Assembly: GCA_963696325.1 (NCBI GenBank)
Contig: CAVOJV010000013.1
Location: forward strand, 1-57,210
Reading direction: 5' to 3'
Length of the DNA stretch: 57,210 nt
Source of the DNA: CAVOJV01 sp963696325
Lineage (GTDB): Bacteria > Pseudomonadota > Gammaproteobacteria > Competibacterales > Competibacteraceae
Positions 39,854 to 52,406 of this stretch are shown here, one piece after another; position 1 is the stretch's first letter, and the number at the start of each line of letters is the position of its first letter. Position numbers and translations under genes: made by a program. The notes under the pieces are model-generated. The model ran no database searches. It had not been told where the DNA came from and saw nothing but the letters and a program-made list of their open reading frames with translations.

Positions 39854-41750
39854 TCATGGGGCAGCAGCTTCTAGGGGCTTCCTTTGAGCGTTTAAACGTG
39901 TGACCGATACGACCGCACGCTTGGCCTCTTTTCGAGCCGCTCCTACAGCTACGCCATGTTTTGCTTGCCGCGTCAGCGCTTTTTCTGGCGCCAAGTGTTT
40001 CACTGTAAGCTCACTGGCTTGTGCCGCCTTGCCCTTGACAGTGCGCCTAGAGGCTTCTTGTTTGCGCTCAGCTTGCCGTTGCATCCACTCGCGCGGTGCT
40101 TTTTGGTCGGCGGCGGCCTGTTCTAAACCTTGTCGTGCGATCGCCTCAGTCTCTGCTTTAAGCTTTGCTTGCAGCAGCGCGGCCATCGCTTCCACTAGTC
40201 CTCGGTCCGTGGGATCAATTTCCCTGGCCTTCTCTAGGTTGACCCGGGCCCGGTCCCAATCCTGGTTGATTTTGGCGGTTTCCGCTGCTGTTTTGTAATA
40301 ATCCTCGATGCGTGCGATTCCTTCGTGTGCCCCTGCGTGGTTGGGGACGACGGTCAGTATCTCACGATATACTTCTGCGGCCGATTGGCTTTTAGGCAAG
40401 GTAAAGTTTTTTGCCGCCATCCGCCATTCCGCTATCTGCAATAGAGCGGCGAGATATTGGGCTCGGCGAGCCTCTTCGCTCGGCTGCGCTGCCCTAGCGC
40501 CCTCAGCTGTAGAAAGGGTTTCAGATGGTTGGCCTTGGGTTCCTTCACTAGCGAGCCCGGCGGTCGCGGAAGTCGCAGGTATAGCTGCAGTAGTGTTCAC
40601 GTCGTTGCTCCGCTCGTTAGCCACTTGCGGTTTTGCCCGCGAATCGCTGTCACTAACTGTAACCCCGAAGTGGCCATTCCCTTCCGCTTGAGCGGTAGGC
40701 CGGGCTTGCGACCTTAACGAACTGCCGGAATAGAGGTGAACGTTCCAAGCTCCAGCGATTAGCGCGACGATGGCCGCACCTATTGCGAGTCGCCGCCCCG
40801 TTAGGCCAGTCTTTGGGTTCAACTCCGCCAGGAACCGCTCGACCGTGGGTGTTCTTTTTGGCCCGGTCAAAGGCAAGCGCCCGCTGCAGGGCTCCCCATT
40901 GCTTTTGTGTCAGTCCTTCGCGAAATGCCAGTGTAGATCCGGTGTTGCGCGCTTCGGTTGCAGGCAGATAGTTAAACGGATGCACGCCTGTCAGCAGTTC
41001 ATAAGCCGTACACGCGAGTGAGTAGATATCGTCACGCGGATCCGCTTCCCTCCCTTCCAGGATATCGGGGCTCGCGTAAGCAGGGGTCAACGCATTGAAC
41101 GGCCTCAGCTTTGTGACGCTGCGAATGGTGGCCTTGACATCCATGGTTTGGAAAGCACGGGCGATGCCAAAATCGATCAGCTTCAATTCACCGGCATTCG
41201 TGAGGAATACATTGGCTGGCTTGACGTCGCAGTGAACAAGACCACAACTGTGGGCGTGGGCGAGCGCCTTACCCATCTCATTGATGATGCGCAACGCCGG
41301 CTCCGGCAGCATACCCTTGAAGTTTCCAGAGCGAATCTGCACCGAGAGCGGTTCACCGTAGAGATATTCCATGGTGAGGTAGACGGTCGCCCCGTCACAG
41401 TAGACTCCGTACACCTTGACGATGTTAGGATGTGCCAACCGTTGGCATTTGTTCGCCTCTTCCTGCAACGCCATCGGCCAATCCGGGCGGAGCTGAAAGC
41501 TCGGGTGCAGGATCTTCAGTGCCACGTAGGGGTCTTGCTCGCCGGTTGCTAGCTTGTGGCAATCCAGAGCCTTATACACGGTGCTCGTACCGCCTAAACC
41601 CACCGGTCTGATGAGTTCAAAACGATTATTGAGGATGTCGCCTTCGCGCTTTACCCTGGCCTCACCGGTAGGGTTAGGCAAGTTGGCTCGAACCGCTACA
41701 AGGGTAAGGTCTGGACTTGGTGACAAATTCACAACTCCGAATTGAGACAA
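39854..41750 (-). pseudogene. Membrane-anchored Ser/Thr protein kinase (right copy, one frameshift)
   Basis: Right copy of 6230-8126. The kinase domain is intact, but an extra T near 40860 (TTCTTTTTGG) shifts the frame before the membrane helix. The C-terminal end is correct here, ending AQRKPLEAAAP at TGA 39854-39856. Combining both arms gives an uninterrupted 631-residue kinase. Confidence 0.85.
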
Positions 41751-42009
41751 GCAGCGACACCGTATCCGTAGCGATCGTGCAGACTTTTAAATCCGAGTAT
41801 TATTTATTAGCCTCTACCCTAATATCAAGCTGGATGTTCTGCTAGGGATGGTGGCAATGTTACGGAAACCTGGGGTCAAAGCCGCGCTGAGGTCTTTGCT
41901 CATTTTCGGGGCTTATTATCGTCCTCTCGTCAAGAGTTAGAAGACTAACAAATTATTATAATATAATATAGACACTTATTGCTCTGATTCTAAATTCTAA
42001 GAAAAGTCG
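41751..42009. promoter_or_regulatory. Divergent promoter region, kinase / VWA-FHA (right copy)
   Basis: Mirror of 5974-6229. Two overlapping TATAAT boxes at 41957-41962 and 41962-41967 lie about 45-60 bases upstream of the VWA-FHA start and are well placed as -10 elements for it. Confidence 0.5.
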
Positions 42010-43575
42010 GTGTTTACTATGTCTTTTTTCCGATTGTCCTTTGTCTTGGGGATCGCCTTAACACTTACACTGCCTTCGGTAGCCATAGCCGCATCAAATA
42101 CCCCTTCGCGTCCTCGGGATGTCGTTTTGGTGGTCGATAACTCCGCTAGCATGCGCAAGAACGACTTTGGAAATTCGGCGAAAGCGGGAATGATACAGTT
42201 CATCCGTGATTCCAACGAAGAAACGCGCATCGCCTTGCTGATCTTCGATAAGACAGTCCGCATCGTTGCACCATTTACAGTTGCTTCCGCCGGGAATCGC
42301 GACTTTCTGATTAGCAAGATTAACCAGGTTAATTTCCAGGGAGCCTTCACTAATATGCCTGAAGCCTTGTTGACGGCTATCTCGGAATTGAAGCTCAATG
42401 GACGGACGAGTACAGCCAAATCCATTCTCCTTTTGACAGATGGGGCCACTGATACCGGAGACAAAATCCGCGATCTCGAGAGAACGAATGTGCTTCAGGA
42501 ATACCTGGCGTCGGATCCAACAGCCTTCAATATCAAAATCTACACGGTAGCCTTGGGAGAAAACGCCGATAGGCTATTCCTCCAAGTGCTCGCTGGGTTA
42601 ACGGACGGCGTCTATTACTGGGTCGCGAAGGCACGTTACCTACCCTTAATATTTAAGGAAATCGGTGAAACCATCCGTAAACGAGCACGAATGGTGGCGG
42701 CATCCGAGTCGACAATAAAGGCAGAGAAAGTAACGGATGGCTCACCGGCTGTCCCACGTCCGAGTGCTCCGCCTCAATCCAAGGAAGCGACCCAGGAAAT
42801 CGCCAAATCCCCACGAGCCTCAGGATCCGCGGCCATGTCAGTCAAGGCACAGGCCGAGAAGCCAGTCAGCGGTTCTGCTGAGCCAGACGCAGGGCCAATC
42901 AAATTGATCTCAATTCAATCTGCCGAGGAGCCATCAACCAACGCGCCCGCGGCCGCGGCCGCGGCCTACGACAGTGTACCCTATTGGACGATAGGTGGTA
43001 TCACGGTGTTTACCGCACTTATGCTTTTCATGACCTTCATGCTAGCCCGTGCGCGGGCAGTTCAAGTCCAGTCAGTTGGTCAACAGAACCCGAAGGGGCG
43101 AAGTGATCAACCTGTTCCGCCGGAGCCCCAGGCAATTCTCTATGATCTCAGCGGTGCCACTAATCCCACGATTCATCTGCTCACAGCTCAGGTCACTGTT
43201 ATCGGTCGGATTCCACCGCACCAGGATGACAATATTGACTATATTGTGATCGACGAACCCACCATCAGTCGCCACCACGCCGTGATTGAGCGCAAGCACT
43301 TCGGCTATTGGCTTGTTGACCAACAGAGCAGGAATGGCACATTCGTCAACGGCCACCGAATCACGGGCCCGATTTGTCTCACCCATGGCGACCGGGTCCG
43401 TTTCCACACTTTCGAGTTCGAGTTTCACCTCGCAGGAATGGGATTGGTCGATAAAACGATCTTAGTTGATAACACCAGCCTTCTGAGTTCGTCCTTTGAA
43501 CGCCGTAACCGAGTGGACCGCCGCAGCGGGAAAACTCGTTTTTGGAATCACCCTTGGAGCGTCGCGGTGGGGTAG
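42010..43575 (+). CDS. VWA-FHA domain membrane protein
   Basis: About 484-521 residues. The signal peptide covers residues 1 to about 28 (LSFVLGIALTLTLPSVAIAA). A VWA domain at about 37-235 has an intact metal-ion site, DNSAS, with Thr and Asp in the later loops (LLLTDGATDTG). A low-complexity Pro/Ala/Ser linker follows, then a membrane helix at about 333-355. The FHA domain at about 395-480 has RHHAVIERKHFG and NGTFVNG. FHA domains bind phosphothreonine peptides. With the N-terminus exported, the FHA domain would face the cytoplasm, where the divergent kinase acts. GTG 42010 or ATG 42019 could be the start. ATG 42019 gives a cleaner signal peptide. The last 37 residues depend on a frame difference between the arms. 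Confidence 0.88.
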   Translation: MFTMSFFRLSFVLGIALTLTLPSVAIAASNTPSRPRDVVLVVDNSASMRKNDFGNSAKAGMIQFIRDSNEETRIALLIFDKTVRIVAPFTVASAGNRDFLISKINQVNFQGAFTNMPEALLTAISELKLNGRTSTAKSILLLTDGATDTGDKIRDLERTNVLQEYLASDPTAFNIKIYTVALGENADRLFLQVLAGLTDGVYYWVAKARYLPLIFKEIGETIRKRARMVAASESTIKAEKVTDGSPAVPRPSAPPQSKEATQEIAKSPRASGSAAMSVKAQAEKPVSGSAEPDAGPIKLISIQSAEEPSTNAPAAAAAAYDSVPYWTIGGITVFTALMLFMTFMLARARAVQVQSVGQQNPKGRSDQPVPPEPQAILYDLSGATNPTIHLLTAQVTVIGRIPPHQDDNIDYIVIDEPTISRHHAVIERKHFGYWLVDQQSRNGTFVNGHRITGPICLTHGDRVRFHTFEFEFHLAGMGLVDKTILVDNTSLLSSSFERRNRVDRRSGKTRFWNHPWSVAVG

Positions 43576-43739
43576 CCCGCCGCAGCAGCGAGTCGGATCT
43601 CACTAACACAGGGACCGCGGCATAGAGCTTTTCAGTTGCCGGTGCCAGCTAAATGAACAGGCGTTATCGGCAGGCCTACGAACTTCCACTGAGTATCAGG
43701 AGATAGGCATGGAACCTCAGATTACGGAAAAAAGTACTA

Positions 43740-44105
43740 GTGGAGCGTTTGGTTTGCCCATCGCTATAGTTACCCGCCTGTTTGCTACGAAAGCGACGAG
43801 TGAGTAACGGCGCCGGAACCGCCTAGGCGATGGTGTCTTCCCACGTACGCTGGCGCCGCGCCGCACGCTTGCCACCCTAGATGAAGGGCGTTAGGGAGGT
43901 ATTCCAGCCGCGCGCCGCCGCTTTGGCGCGGGCCACTTGGCCAGCGGGAGCGGCTTGGCACCGACTCAGGTGAATCAGTTGCCGACGCTCCTCCTCCAGG
44001 AGCGGGCGCAGCGGGTTCTTTGGGCAGTGGGACATGGTGACCTCCTCCGCCATCAGCTTACTTGCTCCCGCCCATTAATGGCTACATGCAAACCAAACGA
44101 CCCAC
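43740..44105 (-). mobile_element. Internally deleted IS630-type element, right arm only
   Basis: 366 bp with inverted ends GTGGAGCGTTTGGTTTGC and GCAAACCAAACGACCCAC (two mismatches), inserted into CTAG with the central TA duplicated (43738-43739 and 44106-44107). IS630 is known to target CTAG in this way. The left arm has the empty site at 4242-4246. On the reverse strand, ATG 44033-44035 with a GGAGG site opens 52 codons (LLEEERRQLIHLSR, GQVARAKAAARG) like the start of an IS630-family transposase, then a stop at 43877-43879. The rest of the gene is deleted. Confidence 0.75.
43877..44035 (-). pseudogene. IS630-family transposase N-terminal remnant
   Basis: 52 codons inside the 43740-44105 element, resembling the helix-turn-helix N-terminus of IS630-family transposases. 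The catalytic DDE domain is missing. Confidence 0.5.
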
Positions 44106-44106
44106 T

Positions 44107-44221
44107 AGGGCGTGTTCACAACATCCATGCAACTAGCTGATTTTTAAAGGGGTGCCAAAATGCGGACCAGTAAAAATTGTCTGCCCATTTAATGAGTTGC
44201 CGGAATAGGGGAATACGCCCT
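44107..44221. repeat. Short inverted-repeat element (MITE-like), right copy
   Basis: Right copy of 4130-4244. The inner end reads AATACGCCCT in place of AACACGCCCT. The IS630-type relic is inserted exactly at its outer edge. Confidence 0.5.
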
Positions 44222-44333
44222 GACCCATTTTCGCACCCCTTAAAAGATATGGGATCAAAATATCAGCATGTTACCAATCAAAGAAACGGTTAGTGGCACT
44301 ACATGGTCGTCAAGGGGTGATGAAAAGGGTCAA

Positions 44334-44880
44334 ACGATCGTTTCGTGGATTCCTCCTGGGATCGGGTTGAGGTTCAGAGCTCGGTAGATGGCAAGCGCTT
44401 CGGGTTCGGGCCGGGTGGTCTTGCGGACCATGCGGGCGCGACCGTCGCCCCTCTGGAAGCTGGCGGTGACCCGGCATTAGCTACTCAGTACTTCACGCGG
44501 GGAGTTCCAACTGCCGAAGCTGCCTTTCTCCTTGCGCGTGCGGCGAATAATCTGGACGAATTGATAGGCCAGTACGGTGATGAACAGATGCCCATCGATC
44601 CAGTTTTCGTTGTGATGCAACAGGGGGCGCAGGCCGAGCTCCAATTTCAAACTGCGGAACACGGCTTCGAGGTCCGTCAGCAGGGTATAGGTGCGCCATA
44701 GCCGCTCGCCATCCCAAGTGGTTTCGTTGCTGCGCAAACAGTAGACGCCGGGATGCGTATAGCGGCTACCCGCTTGGGGCTGTGGCTCGAAGCGGAAGAC
44801 AAGGGCCTTCTGACTGGTCGGGTCGGAAGTGAGTTCGATGTCATGCTGCGCGAAAAACGCTTGAAGGGTTACTATGGTGG
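44334..44880 (-). pseudogene. IS1634-like transposase C-terminal relic (right copy)
   Basis: Uninterrupted by the ISAzo13-type element found in the left arm. It contains TLLTDLEAVFRSLKLELGLR and HLFITVLAYQFVQ. After a frame change near 44480 it ends NLNPIPGGIHETIV at the stop 44334-44336. The N-terminal half is missing and replaced by an IS200-type relic on the other strand. Confidence 0.75.
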
Positions 44881-44881
44881 C

Positions 44882-45096
44882 ATGGTCCTTCGACGCACAC
44901 CCCATGCTGTTTACGATACCCGGTACCACTTGGGTTAGTCGCCCAAGTACCGACGCGATGTCTTGCAAGGCGCGATCCAACAGCGGGTACGGGAAAACTC
45001 TTCACCGATAGTGCGGAGCAATACGACATCACCATAGAGGAAATGGAGGTGAGTCCGGACCCTGTCCACATTGTTTGCTCCCTTGTCAAGCTCTAA
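44882..45096 (+). pseudogene. IS200/IS605-type TnpA relic (right copy)
   Basis: Readable as MVLRRTPHAVYDTRYHL, stop, SPKYRRDVLQGAIQQRVRE, then in another frame YDITIEEMEVSPDPVHIVCS to TAA 45094-45096. The HUH motif DHVH is DPVH. It is a truncated, inactive relic. Confidence 0.5.
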
Positions 45097-45128
45097 AGAC
45101 TCGGGAATCGAGGGCAACCTCTTCAAAA

Positions 45129-45190
45129 TCCTTAACTTGTGACCAGTGGCCTTAGCCCCACATTAGCCAAAACTTCATCAACGTCGCTTA
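45129..45190. repeat. Dispersed repeat copy (right arm, near purH)
   Basis: Similar to 35451-35530 on the same strand. It marks the outer end of the IS relic cluster and forms the empty site for the left-arm element at 150-1832. Confidence 0.5.
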
Positions 45191-45206
45191 CCCACCCTTC
45201 ACCCAC

Positions 45207-45212
45207 TATAAT
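45207..45212 (+). promoter_or_regulatory. Probable -10 box for purH
   Basis: TATAAT, a perfect sigma-70 -10 hexamer, 40 bases upstream of the purH start. It is conserved in the left arm at 104-109. No good -35 hexamer is visible at the usual distance. Confidence 0.5.
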
Positions 45213-45251
45213 CCGCTTTTCTTGCAGACCCTGACCCACCATGGACCCATC

Positions 45252-46832
<1,581 letters not shown>

Positions 46833-46905
46833 TGCCTTATCTGCCGAGGCACGCGCTGCCATCACTGCTTCCTTGCAGCGGCTGCCGCCTTACCCCAACC
46901 CGGAC

Positions 46906-48267
46906 TCACCGCTCGCCGCCGGCTTCGTGGACCACCTTCTGCACGGGGGAGAGCAAGTACTCCAGCACAGTGCGGCTACCCTGGTTAATCTCGGCCACCA
47001 CCTGCATGCCGGGTGTCAGTTTGAGACGTTCGCCAGCCACAGCAAGCGTCTGAGCTTGCAGGACGACGATCGCTTTGTAGGGAGAAAGCGTGGAGGATCT
47101 ACCGGCCATGCTGTCCGCACCGCTGGCGCCGCCCGCCTCCGCCGCGTCGGCACTGACGCGGGTTACAATACCGTCCATCAAGCCGTATTTCTGGAACGGA
47201 TAGGCGGCAAGCTTCAGCCTGACGCGCTGGTTCTCGTGTACAAAGCCCACGTCTTCGTTCTTTACCAGTACCTCGGCCTGCAGGGGTTCATCATGAGGTA
47301 CCAGGGTCATTAGGATAGTACCGGGGGAAACCACGGCGCCCAGGGTGTGGGTGGCGATGTCCTTGATGATACCGGCTTGAGGCGCCTTGAGTTCCAGCAG
47401 GCTGTTTTTATGCTCTTGTTTCACCCAGTCCTGCTTGAGCTTATGGTGCTGAGCCTCGGCTTCTACCCGTTCGTTGTGCAATTGCTGCCGGTAGGTCGAG
47501 GTAATCTGGGCCAGGCGCTTCTCCGCCTGAGCGATGGTGGCCTTAAGGCTGCCCACATTATAGTTCTGGGTGTGTAAGTCTTCTTCCTTCTCGATGCGCT
47601 CGCGCTGTTTATCCAGCACTGCCAAGTTGCCGACGAAGCCTTTTTGACCGAGCTTATCGAACGCCTGTGTCTGGGCCTGGTAGATAGGCATTACTTCCTT
47701 GAGCTTGGTCTGGATCTCCAGCGCGGCGGCTAAATCCTGGCGGGCCTTGGCAAGCACGGCCTGCTCCTGAGCGAGCGCATCCTGGTAGGCTTGACGGTGA
47801 GCGGCATACTGGGCTTCGATTTGGCCGAACAGATTGACAGGGTCACTGTCATGTCTATCGAGTGGGGTTTCGGCAAGCTCAGCGTCGATGCGGCGCAATT
47901 GCAGCGTTTTAAGTTGGAGTTCCATCTCCAACGCCTTGGTATCGGCTGCCGAAAGCTTGTCATCCATGCGCATCAATACCTGGCCGGCCGCCACAGTTTG
48001 CCCTTCCGCAACCAGAATCTCTTGCACGATGCCGGCGTCGGCGGGCTGGACGATTTTGAGGTACGTCTGCGGCACCAGCCTTCCTTCGGCCACGGCGATA
48101 ATGTCCAGCTTGCCGAAGGCTGCCCAGATTAACAGGATGGCGAACAAACCCAGCAGGCTGTAAAGCATGATCTGCGGCAGCGGCGCCGGCGGCTTGTCCT
48201 GCACCGCAAGGATGCCGGGGGCGAAATCCAACACATCAACTTCAAGGGTAGACAATTGTCGCTTCAT
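46906..48267 (-). CDS. HlyD-family type I secretion adaptor
   Basis: 453 residues. It is the periplasmic adaptor that links an inner-membrane ABC exporter to a TolC-like outer-membrane channel. A short cytoplasmic segment (1-30), one membrane helix (about 32-52, MLYSLLGLFAILLIWAAF), a beta/lipoyl part with IVQEILVAEGQTVAAGQVLM, a long coiled coil (about 110-300) and the C-terminal HlyD motif LTPGMQVVAEINQGSRTVLEY are visible. It starts 46 bp after the RTX gene stop and so forms an operon with it. No ABC transporter gene (HlyB) is present in the window, which is unusual. Confidence 0.93.
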   Translation of the reverse strand: MKRQLSTLEVDVLDFAPGILAVQDKPPAPLPQIMLYSLLGLFAILLIWAAFGKLDIIAVAEGRLVPQTYLKIVQPADAGIVQEILVAEGQTVAAGQVLMRMDDKLSAADTKALEMELQLKTLQLRRIDAELAETPLDRHDSDPVNLFGQIEAQYAAHRQAYQDALAQEQAVLAKARQDLAAALEIQTKLKEVMPIYQAQTQAFDKLGQKGFVGNLAVLDKQRERIEKEEDLHTQNYNVGSLKATIAQAEKRLAQITSTYRQQLHNERVEAEAQHHKLKQDWVKQEHKNSLLELKAPQAGIIKDIATHTLGAVVSPGTILMTLVPHDEPLQAEVLVKNEDVGFVHENQRVRLKLAAYPFQKYGLMDGIVTRVSADAAEAGGASGADSMAGRSSTLSPYKAIVVLQAQTLAVAGERLKLTPGMQVVAEINQGSRTVLEYLLSPVQKVVHEAGGER

Positions 48268-48313
48268 TCCCTGATCACCCCGTTAAGACAAGGTCTTCAA
48301 CACTCCTCCCAAG

Positions 48314-51300
48314 TCAGCCCAGGCGGACGCTACCCGTCTGTAAACTGGCGACCGGTTGCAAGTTCTGTTGCACGGTCCCCAACTGGGCATCTTTCAAAAC
48401 CTCCTGGGCAGACGTGAGGCCCACCTCCGCCAGGGCTCCGCGATGGCCATACTGATACGCCAGATCCCCGCCGAGCGCCGCAGTGTCACTGCCCGCTACG
48501 TGAAAGTCCAGCAGCGCATCAGTCAGGCCCCACCGGGTGAGCGCCGGATTGACGCCCACAGCCTGATCGAAGCGGTTTACTAAACCGGTGAAATCGAACT
48601 GCTCGACCCGCTTCCTCAGCAAGGGATTGTTCCCGGTGGGATCGAAACCGGCGATTGCATCGGCAACCATTTGCAGGTTGACCACGCTTCGGTTACCAGT
48701 ACCGTTGTACCAGTTTGACAGGGTAATCTGATCACCACCCCCCGCATCAAGGACGAGATCCAGGCCGGGTCTGCGGAAACTCAGGTCGGCATAGGCGATA
48801 CCGCCGCCCAGCGATAGGGTGTTCCTGGCTCCGCTACCTGCTGTCACGTTGTCCTGGCCATCACCACGGTTGAAGGCAATGACGTTCGCACCGGCGCCGG
48901 TGTTAAGCTGATCGTTGCCAGTCCCACCGATGAAGAGTTCGTTGCCGGCACCCCCTGTGAGACTGTCCTTGCCTGCGCCGCCGTCGAACAGATTATTGCC
49001 CGCCGTATCTTGCAGTATGTCGTCTCCGGCGATCCCCTGCAAAATGTCATTGCCGGCCTTGCCCTCCAGCGTGTTAGCGGCGCTGTTGCCAATGAGCAGG
49101 TTGTCTTCGGTGTTGCCTGTTCCCTTGACCGCCACCGTTCCCGTCAGTGTAAGGACTTTTCCAAATTAGCTCCGAGGGTGTACGCGATTGAGGATTTCAC
49201 GGCATCGGTTCCCTCGTTTGCGTTCTCGGTAACGACGTCACCCGTATTGTCGACGACGTAAGTGTCGTTGCCGACCCCTCCCTTCATCGTATCAGCCCCG
49301 CCGCCACCATTCAGGATATCGTCGCCAACGCCGCCCATTAAGGTGTTTTTGGCGCCGTTGCCAGTGAGCACATTGTCTAACTGATTGCCGGTGCCGTTGC
49401 TGGCCGCCGTACCGGTTAAGGTGAGGTTCTCGACATTCTCAGACAGGGTATAAGTGACCGAACTTTGTACTGTATCCAGGCCTTCGCCGACATTTTCAAT
49501 AACCGCGTCACCGCCGTTGTCGACGACGTAAGTGTCGTTGCCCGCGCCTCCGAGCAGCCGATCCGCGCCGCCCTTGCCGTCGAGGAGGTTGTTGCCTCTA
49601 TTGCCCGTCAGCTCGTTGTTGGCCGTGTTGCCGGTGGCGTTGATGGCCGCCGTGCCGGCGAGCGTCAGGTTTTCCAGATTCGCGCCCAAGGTCCACGTCA
49701 CGGATGAGATCACCGTATCAGTACCTTGGCCGCCGTTCTCGGTGACCGTATCACCTGCTCCGACATAGTAAGTGTCATTACCAGCCCCGCCTTTCAGCGT
49801 ATTGGCGGCGGCATTGCCAATCATGATGTTGTCCAGGCCGTTGCCGGTGCCGCTGCTGGCCGCATTGCCCAGCAAGGTGAGATTTTCAACATTGGCGGAC
49901 AAAGTATATGAAACGGTACTTTGGACGGTATCGTTTCCTTCACCGAAAAGCTCGGTGATTTTGTCGCTCGCGTTGTCGACGATGTAGGTATCATCGCCAT
50001 TACCGCCGATGAGCGTATCGGCACCCACTCCACCATCCAGCACATTGGCCGCCGCATTACCTTCTATCGTGTTATTGCCGGCGTTACCGGTACCATCGAT
50101 TGCGTTGGTTCCTTGCAGGCTGAGGTTTTCGGTATTAGCTCCGAGCGCATAACTGATGGAACTCACAACCTCGTCCGTGCCCTCATTGGCGTTTTCGACC
50201 ACGCTATCCAGCGCATCGACATAATACGTATCGTTGCCCAGTCCACCGGCAAGCACGTTTACCCCAGCATTGCCAGTGATTCGGTTGTCGAGATTATTAC
50301 CGGTCCCATTGATATCGGCGCTGCCGGCAAGCACAAGATTTTCAAGATCATTGCCCAAGGCGTAACTGATCGAGCTGATCGCCGTATCCCAACCACTCCA
50401 TTCATTTTCGATCGTATCTCCAGCATCGTCGATGATATAGGTATCGCTGCCGCCACCGCCCAGCAAACGGTCGGCTCCCGCACCACCGTCCAATATATTG
50501 GTGTTGTAGTTACTGCCGGTCAGCACATTATTGAGATGGTTACCCGTCAGGCGGCCACCGTAGCCAGTCATGGTGAGGTTTTCGAGGTTGTCGCCGAGCG
50601 CGTAATCGGTTTTGGCAAGCACCGTATCGATGCCCTCGCCCACGTTCTCGATGAGCACATCCTGACTATCGACGATGTAGGTGTCATCGCCCATGCCACC
50701 AATCAATGCATTCGTCGCCGTATTTTGCGAACCGTCGAGCACATTGTTACCAGCATTGCCGGTAGCCGTAATGGCGTCGCTGCCGGTCAAGGTGAGGTTT
50801 TCGACATTATCCGCAAGGCCCGTCGACACGCTGCTTATCAGGGTGTCGGTCCCACCGTCTGCTGTTTCAACGACGGAATCGCCAGTTCCCAGGAGGTAGG
50901 TATCGTTGCCTAACCCACCGGCAAGCACGTTGGCCGCCGAATTCTGCGAACCGTCGAGCGTATTGTTCAGGCTGTTGCCTGTCCCGCCAACGGCGTCGCT
51001 GCCAATCAATACGAGATTTTCGACGTTATTTCCCAAGGTATACGAAATCGTGCTGCGAACCGTATCCGTGCCACCGAAATACCCTCGGTAGGAATAGTTA
51101 TCCCAATAGTCGGCATCTTCCCAAACGATGTCCTGAACATTATCGACGATATAAGTATCGTTACCAGCCCCACCGGAGAGCTTGTCAATGCCTGCCCCGC
51201 CGTCCAGGAAATTCGTTGAAGCATTGCCGGTAAGTGTGTTAGCAAATGCATTACCGATGAGGTTGGAAGCCCCTGCGGAATCGGCCAGCGACAGGTTCTC

Positions 51301-51831
51301 GACATTGGCAAAATCCGCCAGATGGTAGGTTCCGACAGCGTATGTTCTCACCTCGACCGTATCGATACCCTCGCCAGGCGCTTCCAGGACAATATCTCCC
51401 GCACCCATGTAATACGTGTCGTCGCCTTTGCCGCCCGCCAGGACATTTATAGCGCTATTCGATGAACCGTCGATGATATTGTTGGCATTGTTGCCGGTAC
51501 CGTCGATGGCGGCACTACCGGTAAGGATGAGATTCTCAAGGTTATCTCCTAGGCTGTAGCTGATAGAACTTTTGACCGTATCATCCCGTGCAGCCTGGTC
51601 GCCGTTACTATATACGCCCGTCTCAATTACGCGGTCATTCACGTTATCGACAACGTATGTGTCATGCCCATGTCCGCCGATCAGCGTATCAGCGCCAAGA
51701 CCGCCGTCGAGTTCAAGGTATGCATTACCATAATTGCTCACCTCACTCGCATCGATCGTATTATTCAAAGCATTGCCGGTAGCTTGCCGAGGAATTGATT
51801 GACCAAATCTATCGTTATAACTAAACGTCAT
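48314..51831 (-). CDS. Large RTX-type calcium-binding repeat protein, one frameshift
   Basis: About 1170 residues once a frame change near 49160 (GANLEN to LTLTG) is corrected. No N-terminal signal peptide, as expected for type I secretion. The body (about 25-950) is some 13 units of about 65 residues. Each has a nonapeptide-like GGxGNDTYxVD strand, an ENxxEGxDTVxSS segment and an NVENLTLTG-type strand ending in GTGN. The next part has dense Gly-Asp nonapeptides (AGNDILQGIAGDDILQ), and the last about 190 residues are a non-repeat domain with SDTAALGGDLAYQYG that probably contains the secretion signal. It is likely a calcium-folded surface or secreted protein; no enzyme domain is seen. It is first in the operon with hlyD. 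Confidence 0.9.
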
Positions 51832-52406
51832 AATATTTAATTTTAGGTTTTCAATATTTGCTCCCAGTGCATAATGGCCAACGATAAATTGGCAAAATAG
51901 AGGTCCCTTAGCGTGCTTTTTCTCACGCTTGGGCCTTCTGCCCCACCATGAACGAACCTGAAAAAAAGTAAAAGCCGTTCGGCAGGAAAGAAGGTTAAGA
52001 GATAAGAATCAATTGGGACTTTTCGCGGATTTAGTCAAAAATACCCATGCTCGAAATCCTGTGAGAGTTTTTGTCCGTTTGTGCAAATGTACCCAATCAT
52101 TAGTTAAATGCCAGTCGCCTCCATCCGCGGCTTCATCGTGAAAGGGGTCGTACGAATTCGAGGGGAATCCATCGATCACATCAGCTCGTTCCACGGGTCG
52201 GTGGTGGCAGTCTGCGACGGCGGTCCCGACGATCGGTGATACCCCTGTACCTCCTCGTCATCAGACGTACTCGTTACAGCGCATTGGCCTGCAGACAATG
52301 CATCACAGATACTCGCGTCCCATCGGCACCCTCGCAGGACTTGAGTATTTGAAGGCGCCCGCGCAATATTGACACTTGCCAACCGAATGCTCACTGCCTT
52401 CGACTC
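51832..52406. other. 575-bp intergenic region between RTX and TIR-STAND-TPR genes
   Basis: Divergently flanked, so it should contain promoters for both genes. AGCGTG and CACGCT near 51909-51928 can form a small hairpin. No recognised gene: a 61-codon reverse frame at 52009-52194 has no family resemblance I can name. GC content rises toward the TIR gene. Confidence 0.4.

Noticed and set aside
52009..52194. 61-codon reverse frame upstream of the TIR gene
   Set aside because: No recognisable family, no ribosome site, and no partner frame. Treated as non-coding.
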